The notes: a model not told the origin generated them from the sequence alone. A stretch of 64,000 nucleotides of DNA from Atriophallophorus winterbourni (GCA_013407085.1 JACCGJ010023578.1:186001-250000); one strand, 5' to 3'; positions 1 to 11,359 are shown, counted from the first letter of the stretch. Numbers and translations are program-made.

Positions 1-2
1 GT

Positions 3-182
3 TTGCCCGCCAGTGGTTCTAACGAGGATGTGTTTACGCATTTCCGACTCTATCCGAGCGCCTATCATGCGGGTAAAGTGAACTGGTTTCAACGACTCAT
101 AGAGAACAATCACGGCCAAACCGTAATTGATAAATTGTTAGCTCTAAGTTGTCATCCACTTCCGCTCAGCATTGTGGTGTAG
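3..182 (+). CDS. Hypothetical conserved reading frame upstream of U1 gene (5' end cut by window)
   Basis: This is the end of a reading frame that is open in four of the five copies (also 16023-16253, 30273-30512 and 63224-63454). The visible part runs PASGSNEDVF...LPLSIVV and stops at 180-182. The block is unusually well conserved between units compared with its flanks, but it is short, has no recognised domain, and is frameshifted in the U3/U4 junction copy. It could be a small gene, a 5' exon of the homeobox gene, or a conserved non-coding element that happens to be open. Confidence 0.25.
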   Translation: MPASGSNEDVFTHFRLYPSAYHAGKVNWFQRLIENNHGQTVIDKLLALSCHPLPLSIVV

Positions 183-1404
183 AGAATATAGCCTTTCATT
201 GAAAAACAAAGTGCTGAGTTTGACACTGTTTTGCGAATGTTTGCTTTTTCGTGTGCATTTCACGACCGAATATCGCGAGCCAGCATGGAAATATCTACTT
301 GGTTATACGTGAAAAAACTTTGCCTTGTGTTTTAGCTACCCCACTGCTCAGACAAAATGTATCTGTTTAGATAATATGTAGCAGTATTGGTAAAACCACA
401 TGTTGTGGCCATTTGCTCAAGTGAACGAGAGAGAGGCAGTTTAAGTCCGTTCTGTGATTCATGCAGGCGAGAAAGGATGTATCACTTAATGGTTGCCTTG
501 GATAGAATCTCATCGTATGACCGTTCCTTTCACTAGATTATCCGAGTTTAACTTATTTCCATAAGTCCATTCTGCAAACATTTGGTCGCACCGATAATGG
601 AGAGTTGAATTGAACCTAACTACAACAAGAATTGCTCGCTTGACCAAATAAAAAATCCATTAACCTGATGGAATTTTCACTAAAGTTTTTGATCCGCCCT
701 CAATGAGAGTTGATCTGGTTGTGAGCTCCTGCACTTGCTGTGTTGGTACATCTGCCTGTGAGCATAGCTCATTCACACACTTTCTAGCCAATCAGCTTGC
801 CGTGCGCTTGTCTTGTCTTTTCCAAGTCCAATTCAAGCGCGTCTGCTCAAACCACGTAGCCAATCAAACCTTGATTGGTAAAATTGAGTGAGAAATTTAC
901 GGTTTCTTGTCACGTGGATGGAGCCGTGAGTGTTCTCATATCGGATTAGAGTCACCGAGTGGAGTTTACTTGGAAATGATTAGTTTTGTTCGCATGATTT
1001 GTTTGTGATACTCGCGGAAACCACATTCTCGCAGTAAGCATGTAACCGCTGAATCCTGATTGCGCAATAATAGTTTCCTCAAAGATATACTTGAATGCCA
1101 CAGTTAATAAAATCGACACAGCCAAACTGTGATCTACTTAGTGGATCCAAGTCAAGGGATGGGAGTACTTCAAAACTGGTCATTTCCATTATTCGTTCTC
1201 ATTTAACGTCACTTGATTATTATCTAAAAGGGCTTACCATGGTGATCAAAATATTTATATATCTATTTAGCAATTCTTCATTTGCATCCTAGCGTTTTAC
1301 TATTCAGTATTAGCATCGATTAAACATACATTTGTTCTCAAAGATAATCAATTCACATATATTACTTCCTATTTTTAACGAAGGGTCGGATATTTCCGCG
1401 TACA
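183..1404 (+). other. Upstream region of U1 gene
   Basis: About 1.2 kb between the conserved block and exon A. It contains the CCAAT cluster at 788-878 and an AT-rich stretch at about 1250-1275 (TATTTATATATCTATTT) that could act as a TATA-like element. No protein-coding frame is kept in all units. It is shorter than in U2 and U4, which have extra sequence around 17060-17200 and 46850-46990. Confidence 0.5.
788..878 (+). promoter_or_regulatory. CCAAT-box cluster with inverted CCAAT pair (U1)
   Basis: A CCAATCAG box at 788 is followed by CCAATCAA-ACC-TTGATTGG at 860-878. The latter is a perfect inverted repeat with 8-base arms that places two CCAAT boxes (NF-Y type) back to back. It lies about 530 bases upstream of exon A. 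The promoter role is inferred from motif and position only. Confidence 0.35.
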
Positions 1405-2379
1405 GTGAATCCGAATACGGCATCCTTAACAGCGCATGATGGTACCAGAGATTTCGAAACGCTGAAACCCAAGTCTGATGAAATCGGCGTGGACACGAGC
1501 TTGTCCGATTCAGGCCAATCTGCTCTCGAAAGGCAATCAGTAGAACCAGGTGACGAATCGCTCAACGAACAACCGCAATGCAAGAAACCATGTCTTGCTT
1601 CGGAACATGATACAATCACGGAAACCGGTTCAAAATTTACATGCGGTGGCATAGAAAATAAGTCACAGCAACCCGCATCTTCCTTGTTATTATCAATCAC
1701 TCCTGATGCTAGTTCGTCCCATTCGAATTCTATCGGTACATTGAATCAGTTTATTCCTGTTACGGGAGTAGCTGGAAACATATTGTATAACATCCCAAAC
1801 TCACTTCTTGGCTCCATTCAACAGAATGGTTCCGCTGCTCATAACAGTCAGATGACATGCTCTACAAGCCAACTGACCGTTCCCATGTTCGATGCCCGAT
1901 CCAATGTTCCTGCTCAAACGACGACTTGGCTTTTGGCCAATCCGATGAATCATCAAGGAACCTTGACGGCTGCCCCTACAACCGCACTACAGCCTACATT
2001 ACTTGTTCCAATTTCGGGCAACGTTTCTAATTTCTCCAAATCCACAGAATCCGAGGCTACGATGGACTGTTCTAATCCATGCATCGTACGAATGTCTGAT
2101 TTATTTGAGCTAATCAAAAACGTACCAAACATCTCCTCGGTAGTGGACCTGATACACAAAGCGAAGGTATCGTCGTTAAACAAAGAGGGGGGTATAACCC
2201 AGCGCGAACCCCAGAAAACTCCTCCGGCCACAATGCCAACTCTCGCGCCAAATGTCTCGGGAGCAACACAAGCCATTCTGAACCATCTGGTATTGGCTGC
2301 AATGGTGGGAACAGCCACCGGGGCCAAGGATCTACATATCCCCAATGGAATCGTCTCGGACCAGGCACTAGATATGTCG
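1405..2379 (+). CDS. Homeobox gene copy 1, exon A (N-terminal region)
   Basis: Exon A gives 325 codons in one open frame, ending ALDMS at a strong donor (TCG|GTAAGT at 2380), phase 0. The product is rich in Ser, Thr, Asn and Gln, as in the disordered regions of transcription factors. A slightly more ordered stretch of about 100 residues near the end (MSDLFELIKNVPN... onwards) is present in all copies. The start is uncertain. Position 1405 is a GTG, the frame is open back to a TAA at 1345 with no ATG, and the codon that is ATG in U3 is ACG here. TACAG at 1401-1405 could be a splice acceptor, in which case the exon begins at 1406 with two bases of a split codon. No domain is recognised in this exon. 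Confidence 0.75.
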
Positions 2380-4038
2380 GTAAGTGTGAATATGAAATGT
2401 AAGGATTCAATATTAAACAGAGTGCTGATACTCGACCAAGTTTATTAACCTCACGGTTATCGCAAATCTCACATCGAGCTACAACTTAATTGCAACAATG
2501 ATTTCTTTTCCATCTGTTCTAAAACTAAATATCGTTGCTGCTATTTTCGATAAAAATACTGTGCCATCTTCAGTACTCCCACTTATGTGCTGCGAACTAA
2601 CATGCTGTATGGCATTTGAGAGTCCTCTGCATTTATTTGTCGGTGGGCGCACCAATACGCACGCACACACAACTATCCTGTAATTCCTCTTCAGCTGGCA
2701 ATACGCATCCACGCGTAAATGTACGCATGCAATCAGGTGTGTCAGTTGGTGTGGTGCACCTCGGTTACCGGGTTCCAACTTACTTGCATACCATGGAGTC
2801 GATCGATGGATTGGGGATTTGCCTACAACGTGCACCCGTTGTGCTCGTTTCGCTTGCCCAATCGTTCGGATGACCTGAACACGAATCAGCGCTAGGCCAG
2901 CCGTCTGTGCTTGTTCTCGTTTTAGCACAGCGAGGTGTAAACTTGGGGAGAATATCCTGCTCTGTGTTAAGGTGAACAGCGCTTGCTTGTCAAGTGCGGA
3001 ACAATCACGGTGTTAAGGTCATTTATTCGGTTGATCATGAATATTTATTCAGCACCAGACAGAGACAATGAAAAATCGGGCGTAGGGTAAAACTAGAATT
3101 CACCGAAACATTTCAAATCAATTTATGCTTTAGAACATTAAAACCGGTTAAAGAAATTCGTAAGGATATCGAGCTATTTTCACATTCATTCATTGATGAA
3201 ATAATGTGCGATTACTCTGGTTCTCCATTCGCTTCGGCGAAAACCACGATTCCTATTCTGGTGGTCGATTAGCTGACCCATTGAGGATGTCTACGACCTT
3301 CCTCAGCTTAAATGTGATACTTTTCTAATGACAAATTGTTCATCCCACACACGGACATATTTGACCTACCAGCATCTTGTCGGTTAATAAATCAACCGTA
3401 GCCCGATTTTGAACCCCTTCTCTAATTATGAGACTGACCCAATTTGTCGGTGAAGCGAAACTGATGTTCCGCTTGAGACAGTGTGATCGGTCGCCATTAC
3501 CCTCATCTCGCTCAACTAGTGCACAGGTGGACAGTACTCTCGTTGTGAGCAATTAAGCAAGGCGAAGCACCCAACGTTCGGCTTTCCATATTATGGAACG
3601 TGGTCAATTCGACGTGAATACATGTTTATTCCTGAGCAAATACTCAACTGACCGAGACGTGCACCGTGGCAACTATGCTTTCTGAGCATTTTGAGTGGAT
3701 CGCTCGTGAGCTTTGATTTGTTTCCACTTGTTTGGAATCCTCAGCACTTGCCAATAAATAAAGGCGTGTCACATGGGGGTATGCATTTGGTTAGAGCGAA
3801 TGAATTAGCCGGTCAGAACGTGATTGCATCAGATGCATCGGTTTCCCACCGTATTTTGTACATATGCCTTGTTCTTGTTACATACAGTAAAGAAGTATCG
3901 GCAATTTCCTGAAATTTCACTGATTAGTTTGGTAGGTATAATAAATTTCATGTTGTCATCCATTCAATAGTAAACAATATGTTCAATGAAACTGATAGCC
4001 GATCAACAAATTTTAGTCATCTATTCTTGCTTTCACAG
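2380..4038 (+). other. U1 intron 1
   Basis: 1,659 bases, GTAAGT donor and a TTGCTTTCACAG acceptor. The first 600 bases are nearly as conserved between units as the exons. An antisense frame of 147-149 codons stays open here in all four units (2479-2928). The rest shows many small indels and no coding signal. Confidence 0.7.
2479..2928 (-). other. Conserved antisense open frame in intron 1 (U1)
   Basis: A 149-codon frame beginning MLKREQAQTAGLALIRVQ lies antisense to intron 1. It is open in all units (18676-19119, 32714-33157 and 48477-48920, 147 codons each). Copies differ by only a few substitutions, so open frames by chance are expected at this low divergence. No domain is recognised. It may mark a conserved regulatory element or an antisense transcript rather than a protein. 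Confidence 0.2.
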
Positions 4039-4753
4039 TTACGCTCGGCGTCCTCGGTGGAAACGAAAACACGCGATGCTGCCACCGCAAATCAAACGGA
4101 TTCCATCAACGGTGTTCCTCTTCAAGGTTCGCTGGATGCATCCAACACAGCCTGCAAGTGCAACGTGAAAGAATGCGCATCCAGTTCGGTTTCACCTCAT
4201 CCGGACTTCAGCTGCTCAACTGTTCACGCTCAGGCAAACACTTTTCCTTGTCCACAGCTTATCGAGTGCCAATCAACCGCAAACGCAACGAGTGATGAAT
4301 TCAACGGTCCTCGGGTACAACCAAACGAAAAAATCATGGCCAACAATACGTGTGACATCATTGGACACCAAATGGATAATGAACATTCCAGTCCATCAAA
4401 CACCATGTCACAGCTCTTAAATCTAGCTCAATTACAAGCCCTCATATCTGCGATGGGTAACGTGACTTGTGCGATAAAAATCCCTTATGCTGGAAACTCG
4501 ACTTTCACACCCGCCTCATTGCCCGTTATGCATAATAATACCATGGTCTCAACAGCTCAGCTATTCCTCGCCCCAGCAGCTTCAAATAGTACAGTGCAGA
4601 TGAACAATGGCCAGAATACTCTCATCCTACCGACGTCTGACAACAGTGCATCTGCTTCAACGTTTGAACAATCAGTCACAACAACATCATCGGAAACTAG
4701 TGCGACAACGCCAAGCAACGGATTGGAAATGTTAGCAGCATCTTCTGTCGCGA
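4039..4753 (+). CDS. Homeobox gene copy 1, exon B
   Basis: 715 bases: 238 codons plus one base (phase 1). It is bounded by the acceptor TTGCTTTCACAG (ending 4038) and the donor GCGA|GTGAGT (4754). It begins LRSASSVETKTRD and ends LAASSVA. The composition is Ser/Thr/Asn-rich with a Cys-containing patch (ACKCNVKECASS) and Gln/Leu-rich MSQLLNLAQLQALISAMG. The frame is open throughout in this copy. The phase-1 end joins correctly to exon C, which starts with two bases of the split Thr codon. It has no recognised domain and is presumably an activation or interaction region. Confidence 0.8.
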
Positions 4754-5882
4754 GTGAGTGAAACTTGTTATTCTTCCGTACACATTACCAAAGTTGTTCA
4801 ACTTAGTACAGATGATAGATTTTACAAGGATTCACGATTCGTATACAAAAACATTCTGAATTACGGTAAGCGTGATTGAGATTGCCAGAAAGTAATCATC
4901 CCTTCAAAGTGAGTTTGAGCCAATGGATCGTGTTGCTCACGTCCTCAGCGTTTACACGCCAAACCATTTGTAGTCGCGTCCGAGCGTCGGTTTTCTGAAT
5001 ATTAATCAATATGTTAACTCTTTGTCGATGTTGCCTACGTTTGTCATGTTCCTTGTTCGGCACAAGCATGCACTCGCTCTCCTTTGCGTAGGTCGAGTGT
5101 TGGGTGTGTGAATCTGCGAATCACATCACGCAATCGAGCACTCAGATCTGTTTTGACAATCTCAGACAGGCGTTGCGGAGTGTCGAATATCGGATCGGTT
5201 TAAGGCCTCTCCGCCTAGCTGGGTCCACCACCCGTGGTGCATACAATAACAATGGGATGTCTGATCCACGCAACTGTCCGAGCTTCATTTGCATTTGTCT
5301 AGTACATGGTGACGGAGTATACTCGATGAGTTGTTTGAAGGTGGATTCAGTGTTCATTGGAAATGTTCGACAAAAACGAACATAATAAATGGGGTTACTC
5401 ACGTGATCCTGCTTAACGGTTAATGCTCTCATTTTGACGTGCAGACGATGCTCGATTGGGAGGGTCGAATGCCCATGATATCAAATAGTGGGTCAGATTA
5501 AATTAATGAGGGCTTTCAAATAGGTCATAAATAGTTGACGATGCAGGATGACCTCCGATGAGTAAATATGTGACAAAAACAATCATATTTGTTTTATGTA
5601 TAACAGATACAAAAATGCATTCGTGTTTGTCAGTTTTGGGTCATCTAAGCTAGAATTCAATTCTTAACCATAATCTCACTTAATTGATGCAACCAGAGTA
5701 CTTGTAAAACCGTTTGAGAATGGGCTACGTTTTAACTAATAAACGAAAATTTGCTTTTATTGGACACGCAATAATTCAGAAAATACGAAAATGGCGTTTA
5801 TGCCAAGTAATGACCCTTTATAATATATACGACTCAGCACCTGATTTGCAATGTTAATTTCATTTTTCAATTGCTCTTGCAG
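4754..5882 (+). other. U1 intron 2
   Basis: 1,129 bases, donor GTGAGT, acceptor TTGCTCTTGCAG. AT-rich towards the 3' end. Short frames here are not kept across units. No other feature is visible. Confidence 0.7.
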
Positions 5883-6871
5883 CCAATCACACTATCCCAG
5901 GCTTCACACAAAGCCCAACAACGCTTGCCCAGGGAAACAGTTCTACTGCGATTCCAGCGTTTGTTAATCTGGTGGCCACATCCAATCGGCCGTTGACCAC
6001 TCAGACCAGTTTTACACTGAATTCCACCACGGCAGCCCGTTTATTGACCAGCCTGGCAAGCTTCCCATCCAATATACAATCCGCCGCGTTGTTGCAAGGA
6101 GGCCCTTCCACTGGACAGCCATGTAATATGTTGAACCTGTTCGATGCATCATTGTTGAACAACACAACAGCAACCACCGTCAGCCAAATCGCGCTCACGG
6201 CCAATATACGCCCGGTATCAAGTCTAAACGGCACGACAGCCAAATCACTTGGCGCCAACAGCTCATTGATTGGTTTCCTTGATCCCAGAACCACAAGCAT
6301 CCAGCTACGCATGGGCGATAATACTACCACAACATTACCAATCGGGAACTCGGCAACCTTGATCAACACTGCAGATTTGTCCCATTACCTGACCAGTGGT
6401 GCTGTGAATGGAACTGTCCCGAAGAGTGAGGCTCATACCGGTCATGACAACGAACCACTAATAATGACGGACGGGATGCTTGGTGAGGTCGATGGGGAAC
6501 TCGCATCCTCACTAGATAGCCGTCACGATGACGACTGGGACTGCGACGGTAATCTTCCTCTAAACTCGCAAGGGTTACGTGGATTGAAACCGGAATTAGC
6601 AAGCACCGGATCCAGTCCCAACGTGCAAGCAAATATTTTACCATCAGCACCTCGGCGCACAACTGCATCCAGTCGAAGTTCCAATGCAGCAGGCAGTCGA
6701 CGAAATGTGAACAACTCTGGTCTAGATTCGCCACAGCCATCTAGACCACATCGTCAGAATTTCACACCAACCCAAAATCGCATACTGACAGAGTGGTATC
6801 AAGTGCATCAAGCGAAGCCTTACCCGTCAACCGACGATACGAAAGAGCTCGCAAACGAATCTGGATTGAGC
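5883..6871 (+). pseudogene. Homeobox gene copy 1, exon C, truncated by retrotransposon inside the homeobox
   Basis: The exon starts at a good acceptor with CC completing a Thr codon. It continues through a Ser/Thr/Asn-rich stretch, an acidic patch (HDDDWDCDGN) and a basic Ser/Arg stretch into the homeodomain (RPHRQNFTPTQNRILTEWYQ and onwards, with the TALE loop PYP). In U2-U4 exon C ends SGLSYSQ followed by GTGAGT. Here the sequence leaves that pattern after SGLS and enters four TTCAAGA repeats. The frame then reads through the element to a stop at 6908-6910. The donor, the last three exon C codons and the link to helix 3 in exon D are lost, so a normal homeodomain cannot be made without a cryptic donor. 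Confidence 0.85.
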
Positions 6872-7240
6872 TTCAAGATTCAAGATTCAAGATTCAAGAT
6901 TGATGGTTGAAAAAGCAATTAACTTTACAATAACCACAGGGTGGAAATATAGGTACAAATGTATATATATATAAGTATAAATAAAATCAAAATCAATGGG
7001 ACAATGATAGCTTAATAATAGTTTGGGGAAAAATTCGGATTAGCTCTCATATAATCCTCAAGTATTGATTTGAATATAGATAAGCTGTTTGAGCTTACGA
7101 AATCGGAAGGTAGGGAATTCCAAGCAAAGCACACGCGTACGGAATAAAAATACCTGCGGCAGTTCCGTTTGGAATGTGGTATTTCCAACTTGCAACCATG
7201 ACCACGGCTGTTGCTGGAAGTTCGAAATTTGGAATAATAT
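6872..7240 (-). mobile_element. 5'-truncated non-LTR retrotransposon fragment, antisense, in U1 homeobox
   Basis: Read on the minus strand, the fragment encodes the C-terminal end of a retrotransposon ORF2 (KLEIPHSKRNCRRYFYSVRV, then CFAWNSLP), stopping at 7012-7014. A short 3' UTR and a tail of four heptamers (TCTTGAA on the element strand, 6872-6899) follow. The protein end matches the corresponding part of the U4 element (LQIPHSRISCRRYFYCVRV, CFLWNSLP), so the two belong to one family but are not identical. About 30 bases of the locus were lost at the target. They include the exon C donor, and no target duplication is visible. Confidence 0.85.
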
Positions 7241-10118
7241 ATCTATATTGTGTAACGCATGTATCTCACGCCATACACGAATCAATGATTTTCAAAACAT
7301 TTTCGAAAATCAGGCACATCCCAAAAGTGCAACGCGGGAAATTTAATTCTCGAATTAATATGTACCTTTTGTTTAAGTCTGACAAAATTTCCACCTTTTA
7401 CGCGGTAGTTATCCATTCAAGTGCATGGAAATGCACTGCTTTGACTTCGATCGAAACTCGTTTACCCGAAATCGTCGAACAACAGAGCCGACGCCACTCG
7501 TTTTACCCTAGGTTTGTTTCCATAGATTCGTTTCAGCAGAAACAACATCCGCGGCATTGCCACTGCTCTGTAGTTACCACCGCAACCAGTTTATAACCAC
7601 GCATCATAATGGTGTGGGTACGAGCAGCTCTTCAAAACACACTAGATTACTTTCCGGGCTGTTGAGTGAGAATGTTCAAATGTGCGGTACAACAGAACAG
7701 CTGCGCTAGACTAAACACGCAACCCATGTAGTGCCAATGAGAGTGCACTCGTGCACACACTCAAGGCCGGTTCGTTGCCTCCCAACCCAATCTGGGACAA
7801 AATCGCACACGATGTTTGCGGATGGTACTCTTCAATTGTACGTGTGTGCACATGCAGTCACAAATTATGCCGGGGCTATCAGACGTCGGGCAAACGAGTG
7901 TCTGTCGTTGGGCTCAGATTTGTTTTGTCTGTCTTCTCATCCCATCTCTAAGGTAGCACAAACGGTCTCCAAGCTTTGAACACGAGAATGTCTCGGAGAA
8001 GAAACGGCAAGATGTCAGACCTGCACACACAGACACACCTAGCGTATTAACAAAACACTTGCACACTTGTGTGTTCGAGCGATACGCCGGTGCGTATGCG
8101 CAGAGTGCATTTAGGGATGCAGCTGAGGAAGAGAGTGCGTACGTGTGTCAGCACGCCTCTGTTGCAATGATCGATCGGCTAAAGCGAATCCGTCCCACAA
8201 TCTTCTGCTTTTGCTCTCCCGGACCGATTAGATGTAATCGATTGTGGGTGCTGTGTGCGTGAGCCTGGTGATGCGCATTGGTAATGCAGTGCCTTTGTGC
8301 TTTTTTTCGTCTGACAAATCCGCGTCATCGGTTTTGTGTGCGTAAACTGGAGGTAGTAAGGAGCAAATATGTCTGAGCGATGCCATGTAGCTTTGATCAG
8401 TATATTTTTGGAACTGCTGATTCAAATGTACATGTCTACAAATACATTGGACCGAAAATCTTTTGGGGTTAACATCCACCCTTCCATCCCAACAATCTTA
8501 GGAGAATAATATCAAATTACCATTTTGCTGTGATAACGAAAATACAAGATAATTTAATTTTGCTTTCGATTTTACCTTGTAATTTAAAAACCGCATTTGT
8601 ACGCATTTCCATCAAACTGAATTCTGATTCCCAATGTACACAATGGGCTGAGCAATGAACTTTATTCTCATGTGAAACGTTACGCTAAATTTCTTTTGAC
8701 TCGCAAGTCTTACCATTATTGTAACGAAGCAGGCTATGTCATATTGTTTCTCACAACATGAACCAGTTTAATGGGAAAACTACCGACTGTCCATATTTTG
8801 ATTTTGCGCGTGCTTAATTTACGAAAATTTTCTCAGCTTTATGTTATCTGTCAGGATGGGAAATAGAGAGCCGTGTGATATAAACCACCATCTTCAAGCA
8901 TCGTTCGGTTTCGTTCCAATACACACTCATGACAACGTTTATTTGCCGAAGCAAAACTACCGTTCGTTTTCTGAAAAATTGAAGGCTGTGGAAGCTTGAG
9001 ATTACCGCTACTCTGCTGTTTACGACGTGTGCACAAGCACCTACATTGGGTGCCACTCATAGACACGGCGACATGGAATTATTGAACGAGGTGCACCACA
9101 TGTCTGCGTGCCTTGTTGCTATGCTCTGGGCGTTTGATCACCGACAAATGCGTGCCCAAACACATAGACACACAGACGAGGATCGATCGATGCGATTCTG
9201 TTTTTATGCCGTGCGATTCCACCAGACTGCTACACACTCTACCTGAAAGCGCTCACGTGAACATCACATCCTAAATGGGAAACGGTCAGCGGATTTAGAT
9301 AGACAGAGAACGTTTTGCTTGACAGTGCGGTATGCTTAGCCCCTTCACGTCCAGATAAACACGCACTCTCTCACTTTCTCTGTCTCGAGAGAGACTGGGT
9401 GCGTAAATGTCAGAGCTATTTGGAGGAAACGGCGGTCGTGCGAGTGTGAACACACGCATGCACAACACCGATCGATAAATCTCCCTTAGGATCTGTCTGC
9501 AATTATCGGACGCACCGGTTCGCACACATTAGCACAAAACTCACAAAAATGTTTCAAACTCAAAACGACAGAAGAAGAAAGAAGAAGAAAACTTTATTCG
9601 TTAAAACGAATTTTCAGTTAATCAAAGTAGTTTAAACACAGAATTTTAATACGAATAAGAGGGACGTCAAACTTTGATGGGAAAATTTGAGATTGCCAGT
9701 CACAATCAAATCCAAAACAGCTTCGGTTTCGTCTGCAGGCTACAGAATGCGTATAATAAGAAATTATAACGAGATGAAACTGAACGTCTGCCAATAACAT
9801 GCAAAATTTCATCGGTTTCCTTTAGATCCAGCGAAACCATAACACGTCTCAAATCAAAGTTCAGTAATATTTTTCGACCAATCATATTTTTGCAACAAAT
9901 TTACCTTGTGACAACCGCCAAAATCACTCTCAATGTTTTTCAACCAATCGTGGAGCAATGAATTCAAATGCTATTCTGTAGGACTGAAAGTTTGGTGGGT
10001 AAAAGAAGACTACCTACCACCGAGGTAATACAAGGGCTGATATCAAAAGTTGCTCTCTAATCACTGCACATACATGTTCACATTCTGGGACTTTCATCTA
10101 TCGTTTTCCTTTCAACAG
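7241..10118 (+). other. U1 intron 3 remainder
   Basis: The rest of the intron between exons C and D, ending at CCTTTCAACAG. It has a well conserved block at about 7725-8030, a CA/TG-rich stretch near 8010-8060 and a private retroposon at 9571-9738. No frame is convincingly coding. Confidence 0.6.
9571..9738 (-). mobile_element. Small retroposon fragment with GAA/TTC tail in U1 intron 3
   Basis: U2-U4 lack this stretch. It begins with (GAA)n-type repeats followed by ACTTTATT. On the minus strand that is AATAAAGT running into a TTC-rich tail, the usual layout of the 3' end of a retroposon inserted antisense. About 45 bases present in U4 are missing on the left, so the insertion came with a deletion. 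The body has no recognised protein and the family is unknown. Confidence 0.55.
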
Positions 10119-10694
10119 GTTAAAAAATGGTTCGCAAACAAACGAGCACGCTCTTCGTCCAGCGGGCTCCCCAAACCCACACCACCTCTCGCACCCGATG
10201 CATCCCCGGATCCTGCTGCCACAGTCGCCATGGTCGCGGCAGCCATGGCAGCGGCTACGAGCAGTGGAGTTGCGGTGGAAAGTCCGCAAGCAAACAGCCT
10301 GTACCAGTTGTTTCCGAACTCGCAATCTTTTGGAATCTCAACCTCGAACAGCGATATTCATTTTCTGATGGTAGACCCTACGCAAATCAATTCGCGTATG
10401 AACGATGAGAAAATGAGTGAGAGTGAGCCTGTGGTGTTGAAAACCGCTGTCGAGGCCGAGTTGAAGATGAATAACGAAGACTCAGATCACCCTGGGCTTG
10501 AACAGGCTATAGTGGATGTAGCAGAACAAGGCTTAGAAATTTCATCTGAATTATCAGCATCACCGCCTACGCTACAAGTTGTCATCTCCCCTCGTCCATC
10601 AGCTTGCGAGAACATGACCACAAGCATACAGACTGACGCAGAAAATCATGATCTAGAAACGCAGGAAGCCTGCAGCCAACTTGTCGCAGATTGA
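10119..10694 (+). CDS. Homeobox gene copy 1, exon D (recognition helix and C-terminus)
   Basis: Acceptor CCTTTCAACAG, then VKKWFANKRARSSSSGLPKP at phase 0, giving 191 codons and a TGA. The first eleven residues are homeodomain helix 3 with the invariant W48, F49, N51 and R53. Lys is at 47 and Ala at 50, where PBC proteins have Asn and Gly. A Pro/Ala-rich stretch with poly-Ala (VAMVAAAMAAATSS) and an acidic tail follow. The exon is intact but is separated from a working exon C by the retrotransposon. It shares SPQAN, MVDPT, NNED and AIVD with U4, against SSQAN, MA-PT, NTED and AVVD in U2 and U3. Confidence 0.85.
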   Translation, partial: VKKWFANKRARSSSSGLPKPTPPLAPDASPDPAATVAMVAAAMAAATSSGVAVESPQANSLYQLFPNSQSFGISTSNSDIHFLMVDPTQINSRMNDEKMSESEPVVLKTAVEAELKMNNEDSDHPGLEQAIVDVAEQGLEISSELSASPPTLQVVISPRPSACENMTTSIQTDAENHDLETQEACSQLVAD

Positions 10695-11359
10695 CGGACA
10701 TTTGGGATCATTCGAATGTCTCACGGAACAGCCGCAAAATCTAGTCTTCGAGAAAACCGAGCATTGTTTACTTTCATTACTACAGCTGTTTGAATCCTCA
10801 AAACGTTTTAGCTAAATCCACCCGAAAATCGTGCCTTTTATTGCATGACCTACCACATTGTACAGATTGTTTCTCTAGTCATTTGAATCCAAAGTATTAC
10901 CGCAGACTATTTTACTTCAAATCCTCACTTTATTCCATCACGGAAATCGAAGCTTGGATTTCTTCTGATCTCCTATGCGTTTTGTTTATAGCAAATGAGC
11001 ATTCTCATGTCAATCTTTAATGTACATCAACATAATCAAATTGTGAACATTAATTTTTAAGCACAATGTGACCGAATTATTGAATTATGTTTTTACAAAA
11101 AATACCAAGAATTCTCACGGGTAACGAATTGATGATTGGCTAATTTTGCGAGGCATCTGAAATATTTTCTCCATTTTATCTGAATTTATATTATGTAATT
11201 TCAAGTGTTCATTTGCCGAAAAATTCACCAGTTGTGAACTGCATCCATCCATCGAAACATCATTCGCTCACAACGTGTGAGAATCGAGGATCGTGGACAC
11301 AGTGGAAACGCTGTCGTTCCAAAGTTAATGGCATTTCATTGTCCATCTCTCTGCTGGGC

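Noticed and set aside
703..891. 62-codon frame beginning MRVDLVVSSC upstream of exon A, also at 46543-46746
   Set aside because: It is broken in U2 and U3 by indels and a stop, has no domain, and overlaps the CCAAT cluster. It is better read as non-coding upstream DNA.
1362..1700. Antisense frame of 112 codons over exon A, and similar ones at 1953-2345 and 6001-6369
   Set aside because: These are shadows of the conserved sense exons. They follow the coding constraint of the other strand and lack splice or start signals of their own.
3583..3598. TTCCATATTATGGAA, resembling a CArG/SRF box palindrome
   Set aside because: The AT core is seven bases rather than six, so it does not fit the motif, and the outer palindrome is altered in U3 and U4 (GGAAAGTGG).
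6872..6899. Short direct heptamer repeats resembling a CRISPR or microsatellite
   Set aside because: Only 7-base units without spacers, attached to the end of a retrotransposon. They are its 3' tail.
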